From Martinezella miluonensis (lineage in GTDB: Bacteria > Pseudomonadota > Alphaproteobacteria > Rhizobiales > Rhizobiaceae): a DNA stretch of 64,000 nucleotides. The position numbers were made by a program, and so were the translations under genes. Location of the stretch: contig NZ_FMAH01000015.1 of the NCBI RefSeq assembly GCF_900094545.1, positions 45,263 to 109,262 on the forward strand, in the 5' to 3' direction. This document shows positions 1 through 9,484 of this stretch, piece after piece (position 1 is the first letter of the stretch; each line of letters opens with the position of its first letter). The notes below the pieces were generated by a model, which did no database searches, was not told where the DNA came from, and worked only from the letters and a program-made list of their open reading frames with translations.

Positions 1-153
1 GGCGCGGCCTATGGCCTCGGCCTGCGGCTGGCGGCGGCCGAACAGGCGAGCTTCAACAGCATGAACCTCAATCTCGAATATGGCCGCGTCGAGCGCTTCG
101 GCGACGGCTCCAACGACAACCGATTTACCGTCGCCGCGGCGTTTCAATTCTAG
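1..153 (+). CDS. TpsB-type outer-membrane transporter, 3' end only
   Basis: Only the last 50 codons lie in the window, reading in from the left edge and ending at TAG 151-153. The peptide ends in a beta-strand-like stretch and finishes AAFQF, with a terminal aromatic residue as is usual for outer-membrane beta-barrels. It lies 10 bp upstream of a gene for a two-partner-secretion exoprotein, so the likely identity is its cognate TpsB (FhaC/ShlB-family) pore, which would translocate and surface-expose the TpsA product. The POTRA domains and most of the barrel are outside the window, so the family call rests on the C-terminal signature plus context. Confidence 0.65.
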   Translation, partial: GAAYGLGLRLAAAEQASFNSMNLNLEYGRVERFGDGSNDNRFTVAAAFQF

Positions 154-163
154 GATAAAAGTG

Positions 164-3100
164 ATGACCCGACAGACGACCCGCATGATGCTTTCCCACA
201 AGACCCGGCTTGTGGCGCTTCTGGCCTCGACGGCGCTGGTGCATTCGACGGCGGTGCTGGCCCAGTCGCTGCCGACGGGCGGTCAGGTGGCGGCCGGCAG
301 TGCGACGATCGGGACGCCGTCGGCAGGGGCACTGACGATCAACCAGGCGAGCGGCAGCGCCGTCGTCAACTGGCAGAGTTTTGACGTCGGCAAGGGCAAC
401 CGCGTCACCTTCGTCCAGCCCGATGCCAATGCCGCCATCCTCAATCGCGTCACCGGTGAGACACGCTCGACCATCGCCGGTCAGATCAACGCCAATGGCC
501 AGGTCTATCTGATCAATCCGAACGGCATTGCCATTACCAAGACCGGGACGATCAAGGCCGGCGCCTTCGTCGCCTCGACGCTCGGCATCTCCGACGACGA
601 CTTCATGGCCGGCAAGCGCAGCTTCACCGGCAATGGCGCCTCGGCGCCGGTGACGAATGCCGGTGCGATCACCATCAATCGCGGCGGCTACATGGCGCTG
701 ATCGGCGGCACGGTCGCCAATACCGGTGTGATCACCGTGCCGATGGGCAAGGCGGCGCTCGGCTCGGGCGAACAGGCGACGCTCGATCTGTCCGGCGACG
801 GTTTTCTGCAGGTGGCAGTACCGACCAAGGCAGGCGGCAGTGGGGCGCTGGTCGAGAACAGCGGCAAGATCTCGGCGAGGGGTGGCACGGTGCAGCTGAC
901 GGCGGCAGCCGCCAAGGACATGGCGCGGCAGGCGGTCAACATGTCGGGGACGATCGAGGCGAAGGGTGTCTCGGGGAGAAGCGGCGACATCGTGCTGTCC
1001 GGCGGCGATGGCGAGGTTGCGATCTCGGGTAAGATCGATGCGAGCAGCAGGCACGGCTCGGGCGGCAAGGTGCAGGTGACGGGCCGCAAGATCACGCTGG
1101 CAGGCGCGAAGATCAATGCCTCGGGCAAGACCGGCGGCGGCACGGTCAACATCGGTGGCAACCGTCAGGGTAAGGGCACGCTGCAGCATGCCGAGACGCT
1201 GACGGTCGATGCCGATACGGTCATCCATGCCGATGCGATCACCACCGGCCATGGCGGCAATGTCGTGCTGTGGTCGGATAATCTCACCCGCTTTGCCGGC
1301 ACGATCACGGCCAAGGGCGGGGCGCTTTCGGGCAATGGCGGCGAGGTCGAAGTCTCGGGCAAGGCGCTTCTCTCCTATGCCGGTCTGACCGATCTGACGG
1401 CGGCGCATGGTTCCGTCGGCAATCTGCTGCTTGATCCCTACAATGTGACGATCTCGACGGCGACGGACAGCAACTCCTCCGGCTTCACAGCCAGCGGCAA
1501 TGACAGCGTCATCAATGTCAACACGCTCACCAATGCGCTGCAGACCGCCAATGTCACGGTGACGACGGGATCAACGTCGGATGCGGCCAATCCGCAGGCG
1601 GGCACCATCACGGTGGCAGCACCGATCAACTGGAATGCGCTCACCACACTGACGCTTGCGGCGGCATCGGACATCAACATCAACAGCGCGATTACGGCAA
1701 ATGGCGGCCTGATCGTCTCCTCCGGCGGCACGATCTCGGCGCAGGCGGCCGTCAATGTTGGCGCCTTCATCCTCGCCTCGGGCAACTGGGTACAGAACAG
1801 CGCGACGCTGCCGGCCTTCTCCGCGCAGGACTTCCGCATCACCGACGGTACGTCTTTCCTGCGTGTCACCGGCGGCGACGGCACTAGCGCCACACCTTAT
1901 GCGGTCGCGGATGTCTACGGCCTTCAAGGTATTGGCTCATCCAGCGCCTATCTCTCCGCCAATTGGAAGCTCGCGGGTGATATCGATGCCTCTGGCACGG
2001 CCATCTGGAGCAATGGAGCGGGGTTCGCGCCGATTGGGATAGACGGCGCGGCGTTCACCGGCTCGTTCAACGGCGGAGGCAACAGAATTTCGGGGCTCAC
2101 CATCAACCGCCCCAGCACCGATAATGTTGGCCTATTCGGCTATGTCAAAGATGGCGCGACTATCTCGAATGTCGGTTTGATCGGTGGGACCGTCACAGGC
2201 CACGACTATGTCGGTGGCTTGGTGGGGATCGGCTTCTACAGCACGATCAACAACGTTTATGCCACCGGTGCGGTCAATGGCAACATTGATGTCGGCGGCC
2301 TTGTGGGTATGAATGGTAGCACAATCACCAATGCCTACGCGACCGGAGCTGTCACCGGAAACGCCAATTGGGTCGGCGGCTTGGTGGGATACAGCTGGGG
2401 CTCAATCGCTAACGTCTACGCCACCGGCGTAGTCAGCGGAACCAGTCAAATCGGAGGCTTGGTCGGAGCGAGCTACGGCACGATTACTAATGCCTATGCC
2501 AGCGGCGCCGTTACCGGCCTTTTTTCCCTCGGAGGCCTGGTAGGGGTCAATAACTATGGTTCCGACATCACGAACAGCTTCTGGGATTTCCAAACCACCG
2601 GTCAGTTGTCCGGCTATGGTGAAAACTACGGCTCGTTCTCAGCGGCTGGCCTGACAACAGCTCAGGCGCGCAATGCCTCCAATTACACCGGCTGGGACTT
2701 CTCCAACACCTGGTATCAGTCTGGAGACCTGCGTCCGATCCTGCGCTCGGAAGCCACGACAGCCGACGCAAACGGCGTCGTCACCATCTCCAACCTTCAC
2801 CAGCTTGCGCTGATAGGCGCGAACCTCGCCGGCAGCTACAAACTCGCTGGCAATATCGACGCCAGCGCCACCTTCGGCGCCAATGCCGCCGATATCTGGT
2901 CGACGAGCGGCTGGATGCCTGTCGGCAGCTACGGTGCTGCCTTTACCGGCAACTTCGACGGCCAGGGGCACACCATTACCGGCCTGACGGTCAACCGAGC
3001 GGCTGGTTTTCTCGGGCTGTTCGGTAACTCGGCGGGGACCATCCAAAATATCGGACTGATCAGCGAGTTTATCAATGGCTACTCCTATACGGGAGGATTG

Positions 3101-6100
3101 GTCGGAAACAATACCGGCACGATCAGCAACGCTTACGCGACCGGCACGGTCAACGGCATGCAATATGTCGGAGGGCTGACTGGATGGAATGCCGGTTCGA
3201 TCAACAACAGCCACGCCACCGCTGCCATCTCCGGCAGCTATGACGTCGGTGGATTGGTCGGTCACAATCATGGATCGATCAGCAATAGTTACGCGACCGG
3301 CACAACCTACGGCTCGAGTACCTATGCCGGTGGTCTGGTCGGCTTCAATGATCGCACAATCAAATTTGCCTATGCCACTGGCTCCGTAAGCGGCAATACA
3401 TATGTCGGCGGACTAGTGGGCTATAATGATTCCGCAAGCTCTATCGACAACGCCTACGCAACCGGCGCGGTTAGTGGGAGTGCAGTTGTCGGCGGCCTGG
3501 TGGGCCGAAATTTCTATAGCACCATCACCAACAGCTTCTGGGATGTCTCCACGACTGGACGATCTAGCGGTTACGGTCAATCCTTTTCCGGCACGTTTTC
3601 GGCAACCGGCCTCACCACCGCGCAAATGCGCAACGCGTCGAGCTATTCCGGCTGGGATTTCGCCAACACTTGGTATCAGGTCGGCGACATGCGGCCGATC
3701 CTGCGCTCGGAGGCCGCGACGGCGGATTCGAACGGTGTGGTCACCATCTCCAATCTGCATCAGCTTGCGCTGATCGGCGCGAACCTTGCCGGCAGCTACA
3801 CACTCGCCAACAATATCGACGCCAGCGAGACGTCGGGCGCTAACGCCTCCGGCATCTGGTCGACGGGCGGCTGGGTGCCGCTCGGGGACACCAACACGTT
3901 GTTCAGTGGCAGCTTCGGCGGTGATAACCACACCATAAGCGGCCTCATCGTGGGCGGCTACGACTATGTTGGCTTGTTCGGAGCCTCATACGGATCGATC
4001 AGCAATGTCGGGCTGGTTGGCGGATCGGTCGCGGGCGTCCACACCAAGGTCGGCGCGCTGGTCGGCTGGAACAGCGGTACGATCAGCAATTCCTATAGCA
4101 CCGCTGCGGTCTCCGGCAACATTGAAGTTGGCGGGCTGGTTGGCGAGAACAGCGGTACGATCAGCAGCTCTTATGCCACCGGAGCAGTCAGCGGCACCAC
4201 CGCCTATATGGGTGGGCTGGTAGGCCGCAACTACGGCACGATCACCAACAGCTATGCTAACGGTGTCGTCAGCGGCAGTGCTTCCGGTGCCGGTGGGCTG
4301 GTGGGCCTCAACGCCGCCACCGGCGTGATCAGCGGCGCCTATGCCACCGGCTCCGTCAGCAGCAGCGACCATAGTGTGGGTGGACTGGCGGGCTCCAACT
4401 ACGGCACGATCACCAACACCTATGCCAGCGGCGCTGTCAGTGGCTCCGACACCGTGGGTGGGCTCGTAGGCTTCAACTACGGCACGATCAGCAACAGTTA
4501 CGCGATTGGCGCGGTCAGCGGCGGCGGCGGGCTGACCGGCGCGAACGATGCAACGGTCACGGCCTCCTTCTGGGACCCGACGACGACCGGACAGACCAAC
4601 GGTACCGGTGGCGGCTCCTCAACCGGCATGACCGGTCTGACGACGGCACAGATGGCTGATCCGTTCACCTTCATCAATGCCGGCTGGGATTTTGCCGGCA
4701 TCTGGGGCAAATCAACGAGCGGCGCGAATGGTGGCAACATGATGCTGCGCTCGCTCAGCACCGGGCTCTATGACGATTATGTCAAGATCGGGAACGGCAC
4801 ACGGAGCTATGGCGACGCGAATACTGCGATCACCGGCGCGACGCTGACGGGCGTCGGCACAAGCAATGTTTCGTTTGCTTGGGGCAGCGCGATTGCGGGC
4901 ACGACCAATGCCGGAACCTACAATTATTCTGACCCCGATATCGTCTCGGTGACGGAGAACGGTCCTCGCACGGCCTATGTCGACTATAGCGGCGCGCTGA
5001 CGATTTCGCAGCGCGTGCTGAGCCTTTCGGGCGGCCGCACCTACGACGGCAGCGCCGACGTCGCGGCCACCAATCTGTCGGTCGGCAATCTCGCCAATGG
5101 CGATACGCTGACCCTGACCGGCGCAGGCTCCATGGCCGACAAGAATGCCGGCACAGGCAAGGCACTGTCGTTCGGCACGCTGTTGCTCGGCGATGGTACC
5201 GGCCTGGCTTCGAACTATGTTCTGGGCGCTGGTACTGTCGATATCGCCACGGCGACGATCTCTTCGATCACCGGCATCACGGCCAACAACAAGACCTATG
5301 ACGGCAACGCCGCCGCGACGCTGAACACGGCGGGTGCGGGCTTCACCGGCATGGTCGGCGGGGACATGCTGACGGTCGCGACCTCCACCGGCACCTTCTC
5401 GGACAAGAACGCCGGCACCGGCAAGACGGTTGGTACTACCGGGCTGACGCTCGGCGGCGCGGATGCCGGCAACTATACGCTTGCCTCCAACACCGCAACT
5501 GCAACGGCCGACATCGCCAGGGCGCTGATCTCTTCGATCACCGGCATCACGGCCAACAACAAGACCTACGACGGCAACGCGAGTGCAACGCTGAGCACCT
5601 CGGGTGCAGGCTTCACCGGCATGGTCGCCGGTGACGCGCTGACGGTTGCGACCTCCGGCGGCGCCTTCTCCGACAAGAATGCCGGAACCGGCAAGACGGT
5701 TGGCATCACCGGGCTATCGCTCGGCGGCACGGATGCGGGCAACTATACGCTCGCCTCCAGCACCGCGACGACGACGGCCGATATCACCAAGGCGTTGATC
5801 TCTTCGATCACAGGCATCACGGCCAACAACAAGACCTACGACGGCAACACGAGTGCAACGCTGAACACGTCAGGCGCGGGCTTCACCGGCATGATCGCCG
5901 GTGACGCGCTGACGGTTGCGACCGCCACCGGCGCGTTCTCCGACAAGAATGCCGGGACCGGCAAGACGGTTGGTATCACCGGGCTATCGCTCGGTGGCGT
6001 GGATGCGGGCAACTATACGCTTGCCTCCAGCAGCGCGACGACCCTTGCCGATATTGTCAAGGCCTATGTGTTCTTCACCGGCATCACCGCCAACAACAAG

Positions 6101-9100
6101 GTCTATGACGGTACGATCACGGCCACCGCCAATATCTTCACGATCCCGGTCGTCGGCACCGATGACATGCATGTGGCCTATACGAGCGCCAACTTCTCCG
6201 ACAAGAATGCCGGCAATTCCAAGACGGTCGCCATTGACGGCCTCTATCTGAACGGCGCGGATGCCAGCAATTACCAACTTGGCATCACCAGCCATACCAG
6301 CTTTGCCAACATAACCCCCGCCATCATTACCTCGATCGGCGGCATCGCAGCTTCGGGCAAAACCTACGACGGCTCGGCCAGAGCGACGCTCGACACATCG
6401 GGCGCCATCTTCAACGGCATGATCACAAACGATAGTCTGACGGTGGCGACCGCCACCGGCGCCTTCGCCGACGCCAATGCCGGAACCGGCAAGACGGTAA
6501 CGATCTCCGGCCTGACGCTGGGTGGTGTGGATGCGCAGAACTACAGGCTGGATACGACTACGGCCGCAGCGCTGGCCGACATCGGCCAGCGTGTGATCAA
6601 CCTCTCGGGCAGCCGCACCTATAACGGTTCCGCCGATCTCGATGCCTCGATCTTCAGCCTGCGCAATCTGGTGACGGGCGAGACGCTGACGCTGTCGGGC
6701 ATCGGCGCGATGGCCGACAAGAATGCCGGGTCGGGCAAGGCGGTCACGCTCGGTTCGCTGGCGCTCGGCGACGGCACCGGTGGCCTTGCCTCGAACTATA
6801 CGCTGGTCGGCGGCACTGACACGGTCGACATCGCCAAGGCTGTCATATCGTCGATCGGCGGCATCGCGGCCGATGGCAAGACCTATGACGGCAACACGGA
6901 CGCAACGCTGAATACGTCAGGCGTGGTCTTCAATGGCATGGTGGCCAATGATGTCCTGACGCTCGGCAGCGGCATCACCGGAGCCTTCTCGGACAAGAAT
7001 GCCGGCATCGGCAAGACCGTCACCATCTCCGGGCTGGCGCTTTCCGGTGCGGATGCCGGCAACTACACGCTCGCCTCCAGCACGGTCACGACCACGGCCG
7101 ACATCGCCAGGGCGGTGATCTCGGCAATCGGCGGCATCACAGCCGGCAACAAGACCTATGACGGCAATACGGATGCAACGCTGAACACCTCGGGCGTGAT
7201 CTTCAACGGCATGGTGGCCAATGATGTCCTGACGCTCGGCGGCGGCATCACCGGCGCGTTTTCCGACAAGAATGCCGGATCGAACAAGACGGTCAACATC
7301 TCAGGCCTCAGCCTCAGCGGCGCGGATGCCGGCAACTATACGCTGGCCTCCACCGCCACGACCACGGCCGATATCAGCCAGCGCGTGATCAGCCTCTCGG
7401 GCAGCCGCACCTATGACGGCACCGCCAATGTCTCGGCCGGCGATCTGCTGCTCTCCAACCTCGCCAATGGCGAGACGCTGACGCTGAGCGGTATTGGCCA
7501 GCTCGCCAGCAAGAATGCGGGATCCGGCTTGAGCTTCAATCTCGGCACGCTGGCGCTTGGCGACGGCAGCGGCGGCAATGCCGGTCTGGCCTCGAACTAT
7601 ACGCTGGCCGGCGGCACCGATACGGCCAACATCATCAAGGCGGTGATCTCTTTGATCGGCGGCATCACGGCCGGCAACAAGACCTATGACGGCAATGCCG
7701 ATGCAACGCTGAACACCTCGGGCGTGGTCTTCAACGGCATGATCGGAAATGACGTGCTGACCGTCGGTAGTGCCACTGGCACCTTCTCCGACAAGAACGC
7801 CGGCATCGGCAAGACGGTCAACATCTCGGGCCTGACGCTCGGCGGTGTGGACGCCGGCAATTATACGCTTACATCCGATGTGGCCAGCACGACGGCCGAT
7901 ATCGCCAAGCGGGCGATCACGGTCGCAGCCGACAATCAGAACCGTGCCTATGGCGATGCCAATCCGGCGCTGTCCTACGCGATCGGCGGCGCGGGGCTCG
8001 CCAACAATGACAGCTTCACCGGCGGCCTGACGACCTTGGCGACGGCTGCCTCCGGTATCGGCACCTACGCCATCACCCAGGGCTCGCTCGCCGCCTCCGG
8101 CAACTACGACCTGAGCTTCACCGGCGCGGACCTGACGATCAACAAACGGGCAATCACGGTTGCGGCCAACAATCAGAACCGTGCCTATGGCGATGCCAAT
8201 CCGGCGCTGACCTACACGATCGGCGGCGCAGGTCTCGCCAACAATGACAGCCTCACCGGCGGCCTGACGACCTTGGCGACGGCTGCCTCCGGCGTCGGTA
8301 TCTATGCCATCTCGCAGGGGACGCTCGCCGCTTCCGGCAACTACGACCTGAGCTTCACCGCTGCGGACCTGACGATCAGCAAGCGGGCAATCACCGTCGC
8401 GGCCAACAATCAAAGCCGCATCTATGGTGATGTGAACCCGGCGCTGAGCTACACGATCGGCGGCGCAGGGCTCGTCAACAATGACAGCCTCACGGGCAGC
8501 CTGACGACCTTGGCCACCGCCACCTCCGGCGTCGGCAACCATGCGATCACGCAGGGCTCGCTTGCCGCCTCGGGCAGTTATGACCTGACCTTTATCGGCG
8601 GCAATCTTCTGATCACCCCGCGCGCGCTCACCGTCGCCGCGAGCAATGCAAGCCGCACCTATGGTGATGCCAATCCGGTCTTCGGCTACACGGTCAACGG
8701 TCTCATCAATGGCGACACGCTGACGGGCAGTCTTGCAAGCTCAGCCACGATGGGCTCCGGCATCGGTACCTATGCGATCGGTCTCGGCACGCTCGGCAAT
8801 GCCAATTACGCCATCGGCTACACCGGCAGCAATCTGACGGTGACGCCGCGCGCGATCACGGTGACCGCCAACAACGCCAGCCGGTTCAGCGGCGTCGCCA
8901 ATCCGCTTTTCACCTACACGATCGGCGGTGCCGGCCTCGTCCATGGCGACCGCCTCTTCGGTCAGCTGGCGACCGCGGCCGACCGAGTTTCCGGACCGGG
9001 CAGCTATGCCATCAGCCAGGGTTCGCTGACAGCCTCGGCCAACTACGATCTCAGCTTCGTCGGCGGCGTGCTGACGGTGACCGCCACAAGCCCGACCACG

Positions 9101-9304
9101 GAGCTGGCAAGCATCAACACGCCGCGCAGCTTCGCTCCCGACATGCCGCCGCTGCCGCCGGTCCAGGGGCAAGACGGCGCCCCGACCTTCGCCGGCGATG
9201 GGACGGGCAATGATGGCAGCCCTTATATCGTTGATCCGCGCTTCGACGGCACCGTCGTCTGCCTCGGCGATGGCGCGGCCTGTGTCGTGCAACCGGCGCC
9301 ATGA
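164..9304 (+). CDS. Giant TpsA exoprotein (filamentous haemagglutinin family) with GLUG, YDG and MBG repeats
   Basis: A 3046-residue secreted surface protein exported by the two-partner pathway. An ATG at 164 (GTG 161 just before it) follows the TpsB stop by 10 bp; the open frame extends further upstream but overlaps TpsB. Residues 1-33 are a signal peptide ending VLA. Residues about 39-152 are the TPS secretion domain, with the typical NPNGI motif. Then come a beta-helix region, three blocks of GLUG repeats (about residues 655-1459, pattern VGGLVG-N-GTI-N-YATG), eleven YDG repeats of about 90 residues (about 1616-2579) and five MBG-like repeats of 79 residues (about 2580-2976; KRAITVAANNQ and YGDANP). 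The protein ends with a proline-rich linker and a short tail carrying Cys3033 and Cys3040. No toxin domain is visible, so it looks like a structural adhesin. Function in adhesion or biofilm is inferred. Confidence 0.9.
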   Translation: MTRQTTRMMLSHKTRLVALLASTALVHSTAVLAQSLPTGGQVAAGSATIGTPSAGALTINQASGSAVVNWQSFDVGKGNRVTFVQPDANAAILNRVTGETRSTIAGQINANGQVYLINPNGIAITKTGTIKAGAFVASTLGISDDDFMAGKRSFTGNGASAPVTNAGAITINRGGYMALIGGTVANTGVITVPMGKAALGSGEQATLDLSGDGFLQVAVPTKAGGSGALVENSGKISARGGTVQLTAAAAKDMARQAVNMSGTIEAKGVSGRSGDIVLSGGDGEVAISGKIDASSRHGSGGKVQVTGRKITLAGAKINASGKTGGGTVNIGGNRQGKGTLQHAETLTVDADTVIHADAITTGHGGNVVLWSDNLTRFAGTITAKGGALSGNGGEVEVSGKALLSYAGLTDLTAAHGSVGNLLLDPYNVTISTATDSNSSGFTASGNDSVINVNTLTNALQTANVTVTTGSTSDAANPQAGTITVAAPINWNALTTLTLAAASDININSAITANGGLIVSSGGTISAQAAVNVGAFILASGNWVQNSATLPAFSAQDFRITDGTSFLRVTGGDGTSATPYAVADVYGLQGIGSSSAYLSANWKLAGDIDASGTAIWSNGAGFAPIGIDGAAFTGSFNGGGNRISGLTINRPSTDNVGLFGYVKDGATISNVGLIGGTVTGHDYVGGLVGIGFYSTINNVYATGAVNGNIDVGGLVGMNGSTITNAYATGAVTGNANWVGGLVGYSWGSIANVYATGVVSGTSQIGGLVGASYGTITNAYASGAVTGLFSLGGLVGVNNYGSDITNSFWDFQTTGQLSGYGENYGSFSAAGLTTAQARNASNYTGWDFSNTWYQSGDLRPILRSEATTADANGVVTISNLHQLALIGANLAGSYKLAGNIDASATFGANAADIWSTSGWMPVGSYGAAFTGNFDGQGHTITGLTVNRAAGFLGLFGNSAGTIQNIGLISEFINGYSYTGGLVGNNTGTISNAYATGTVNGMQYVGGLTGWNAGSINNSHATAAISGSYDVGGLVGHNHGSISNSYATGTTYGSSTYAGGLVGFNDRTIKFAYATGSVSGNTYVGGLVGYNDSASSIDNAYATGAVSGSAVVGGLVGRNFYSTITNSFWDVSTTGRSSGYGQSFSGTFSATGLTTAQMRNASSYSGWDFANTWYQVGDMRPILRSEAATADSNGVVTISNLHQLALIGANLAGSYTLANNIDASETSGANASGIWSTGGWVPLGDTNTLFSGSFGGDNHTISGLIVGGYDYVGLFGASYGSISNVGLVGGSVAGVHTKVGALVGWNSGTISNSYSTAAVSGNIEVGGLVGENSGTISSSYATGAVSGTTAYMGGLVGRNYGTITNSYANGVVSGSASGAGGLVGLNAATGVISGAYATGSVSSSDHSVGGLAGSNYGTITNTYASGAVSGSDTVGGLVGFNYGTISNSYAIGAVSGGGGLTGANDATVTASFWDPTTTGQTNGTGGGSSTGMTGLTTAQMADPFTFINAGWDFAGIWGKSTSGANGGNMMLRSLSTGLYDDYVKIGNGTRSYGDANTAITGATLTGVGTSNVSFAWGSAIAGTTNAGTYNYSDPDIVSVTENGPRTAYVDYSGALTISQRVLSLSGGRTYDGSADVAATNLSVGNLANGDTLTLTGAGSMADKNAGTGKALSFGTLLLGDGTGLASNYVLGAGTVDIATATISSITGITANNKTYDGNAAATLNTAGAGFTGMVGGDMLTVATSTGTFSDKNAGTGKTVGTTGLTLGGADAGNYTLASNTATATADIARALISSITGITANNKTYDGNASATLSTSGAGFTGMVAGDALTVATSGGAFSDKNAGTGKTVGITGLSLGGTDAGNYTLASSTATTTADITKALISSITGITANNKTYDGNTSATLNTSGAGFTGMIAGDALTVATATGAFSDKNAGTGKTVGITGLSLGGVDAGNYTLASSSATTLADIVKAYVFFTGITANNKVYDGTITATANIFTIPVVGTDDMHVAYTSANFSDKNAGNSKTVAIDGLYLNGADASNYQLGITSHTSFANITPAIITSIGGIAASGKTYDGSARATLDTSGAIFNGMITNDSLTVATATGAFADANAGTGKTVTISGLTLGGVDAQNYRLDTTTAAALADIGQRVINLSGSRTYNGSADLDASIFSLRNLVTGETLTLSGIGAMADKNAGSGKAVTLGSLALGDGTGGLASNYTLVGGTDTVDIAKAVISSIGGIAADGKTYDGNTDATLNTSGVVFNGMVANDVLTLGSGITGAFSDKNAGIGKTVTISGLALSGADAGNYTLASSTVTTTADIARAVISAIGGITAGNKTYDGNTDATLNTSGVIFNGMVANDVLTLGGGITGAFSDKNAGSNKTVNISGLSLSGADAGNYTLASTATTTADISQRVISLSGSRTYDGTANVSAGDLLLSNLANGETLTLSGIGQLASKNAGSGLSFNLGTLALGDGSGGNAGLASNYTLAGGTDTANIIKAVISLIGGITAGNKTYDGNADATLNTSGVVFNGMIGNDVLTVGSATGTFSDKNAGIGKTVNISGLTLGGVDAGNYTLTSDVASTTADIAKRAITVAADNQNRAYGDANPALSYAIGGAGLANNDSFTGGLTTLATAASGIGTYAITQGSLAASGNYDLSFTGADLTINKRAITVAANNQNRAYGDANPALTYTIGGAGLANNDSLTGGLTTLATAASGVGIYAISQGTLAASGNYDLSFTAADLTISKRAITVAANNQSRIYGDVNPALSYTIGGAGLVNNDSLTGSLTTLATATSGVGNHAITQGSLAASGSYDLTFIGGNLLITPRALTVAASNASRTYGDANPVFGYTVNGLINGDTLTGSLASSATMGSGIGTYAIGLGTLGNANYAIGYTGSNLTVTPRAITVTANNASRFSGVANPLFTYTIGGAGLVHGDRLFGQLATAADRVSGPGSYAISQGSLTASANYDLSFVGGVLTVTATSPTTELASINTPRSFAPDMPPLPPVQGQDGAPTFAGDGTGNDGSPYIVDPRFDGTVVCLGDGAACVVQPAP
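2127..4540 (+). repeat. Three blocks of GLUG repeats inside the tpsA gene
   Basis: About 17 copies of a 22-26 residue unit (VGGLVGxNxGTIxNxYATGxVSG) lie in three blocks, near 2127-2570, 3020-3530 and 3960-4540. Each block is separated from the next by a related module containing NLHQLALIGANLAGSY and a W-S-GW segment. The DNA copies are well diverged, so these are old protein repeats rather than a recent tandem array. Confidence 0.85.
5261..6070 (+). repeat. Near-identical 270-bp tandem repeats (YDG units) in tpsA
   Basis: The string tcttcgatca recurs at 5261, 5531 and 5801, an exact 270-bp (90-codon) period, and a related unit follows at 6071. The three units share most bases and encode ITANNKTYDGN, a GFTGM segment, FSDKNAGTGKTV and LGG-DAGNYTLAS. 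More diverged YDG units continue to about 7900. The high identity suggests recent unequal exchange, so copy number may vary between strains. Confidence 0.85.
7909..9090 (+). repeat. Five MBG-like repeats of 237 bp at the 3' end of tpsA
   Basis: Units begin with KRAITVAA or PRAITVTA and carry YGDANP or a variant. The first three are spaced exactly 237 bp (79 codons) apart (ggt/cgt anchors at 7921, 8158 and 8395) and are close to identical over long stretches. The last two are diverged, the final one having FSGVANP in place of YGDANP. Confidence 0.8.
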
Positions 9305-9484
9305 GACGGAATTGCAGATCATTGGCTGGAACAGGCGCATCCAGCGAAGCGGGGGGACGGGGTATTTCTCCGGCAGATCGGTATTTTGCTGATCTCGCCC
9401 ATTCCGGGACCGATGGCTGTCCGGGAGCGGCTCGCTTGTGTGATTTGGACACCTGTCAGCTGATGGTGCTAAGGGCGTTTCCCC

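Noticed and set aside
125-1408. 427-codon minus-strand frame inside tpsA
   Set aside because: Arg/Ala/Asp-rich low-complexity product with no fold signature; a by-product of repeat codon use on the opposite strand.
5261-7900. CRISPR-like array
   Set aside because: The regular repeats are coding, in frame, 270 bp long and lack unique short spacers.
7301-8542. 413-codon minus-strand frame under the MBG repeats
   Set aside because: Its internal repetition simply mirrors the 237-bp repeats of tpsA; no start signal or family match.
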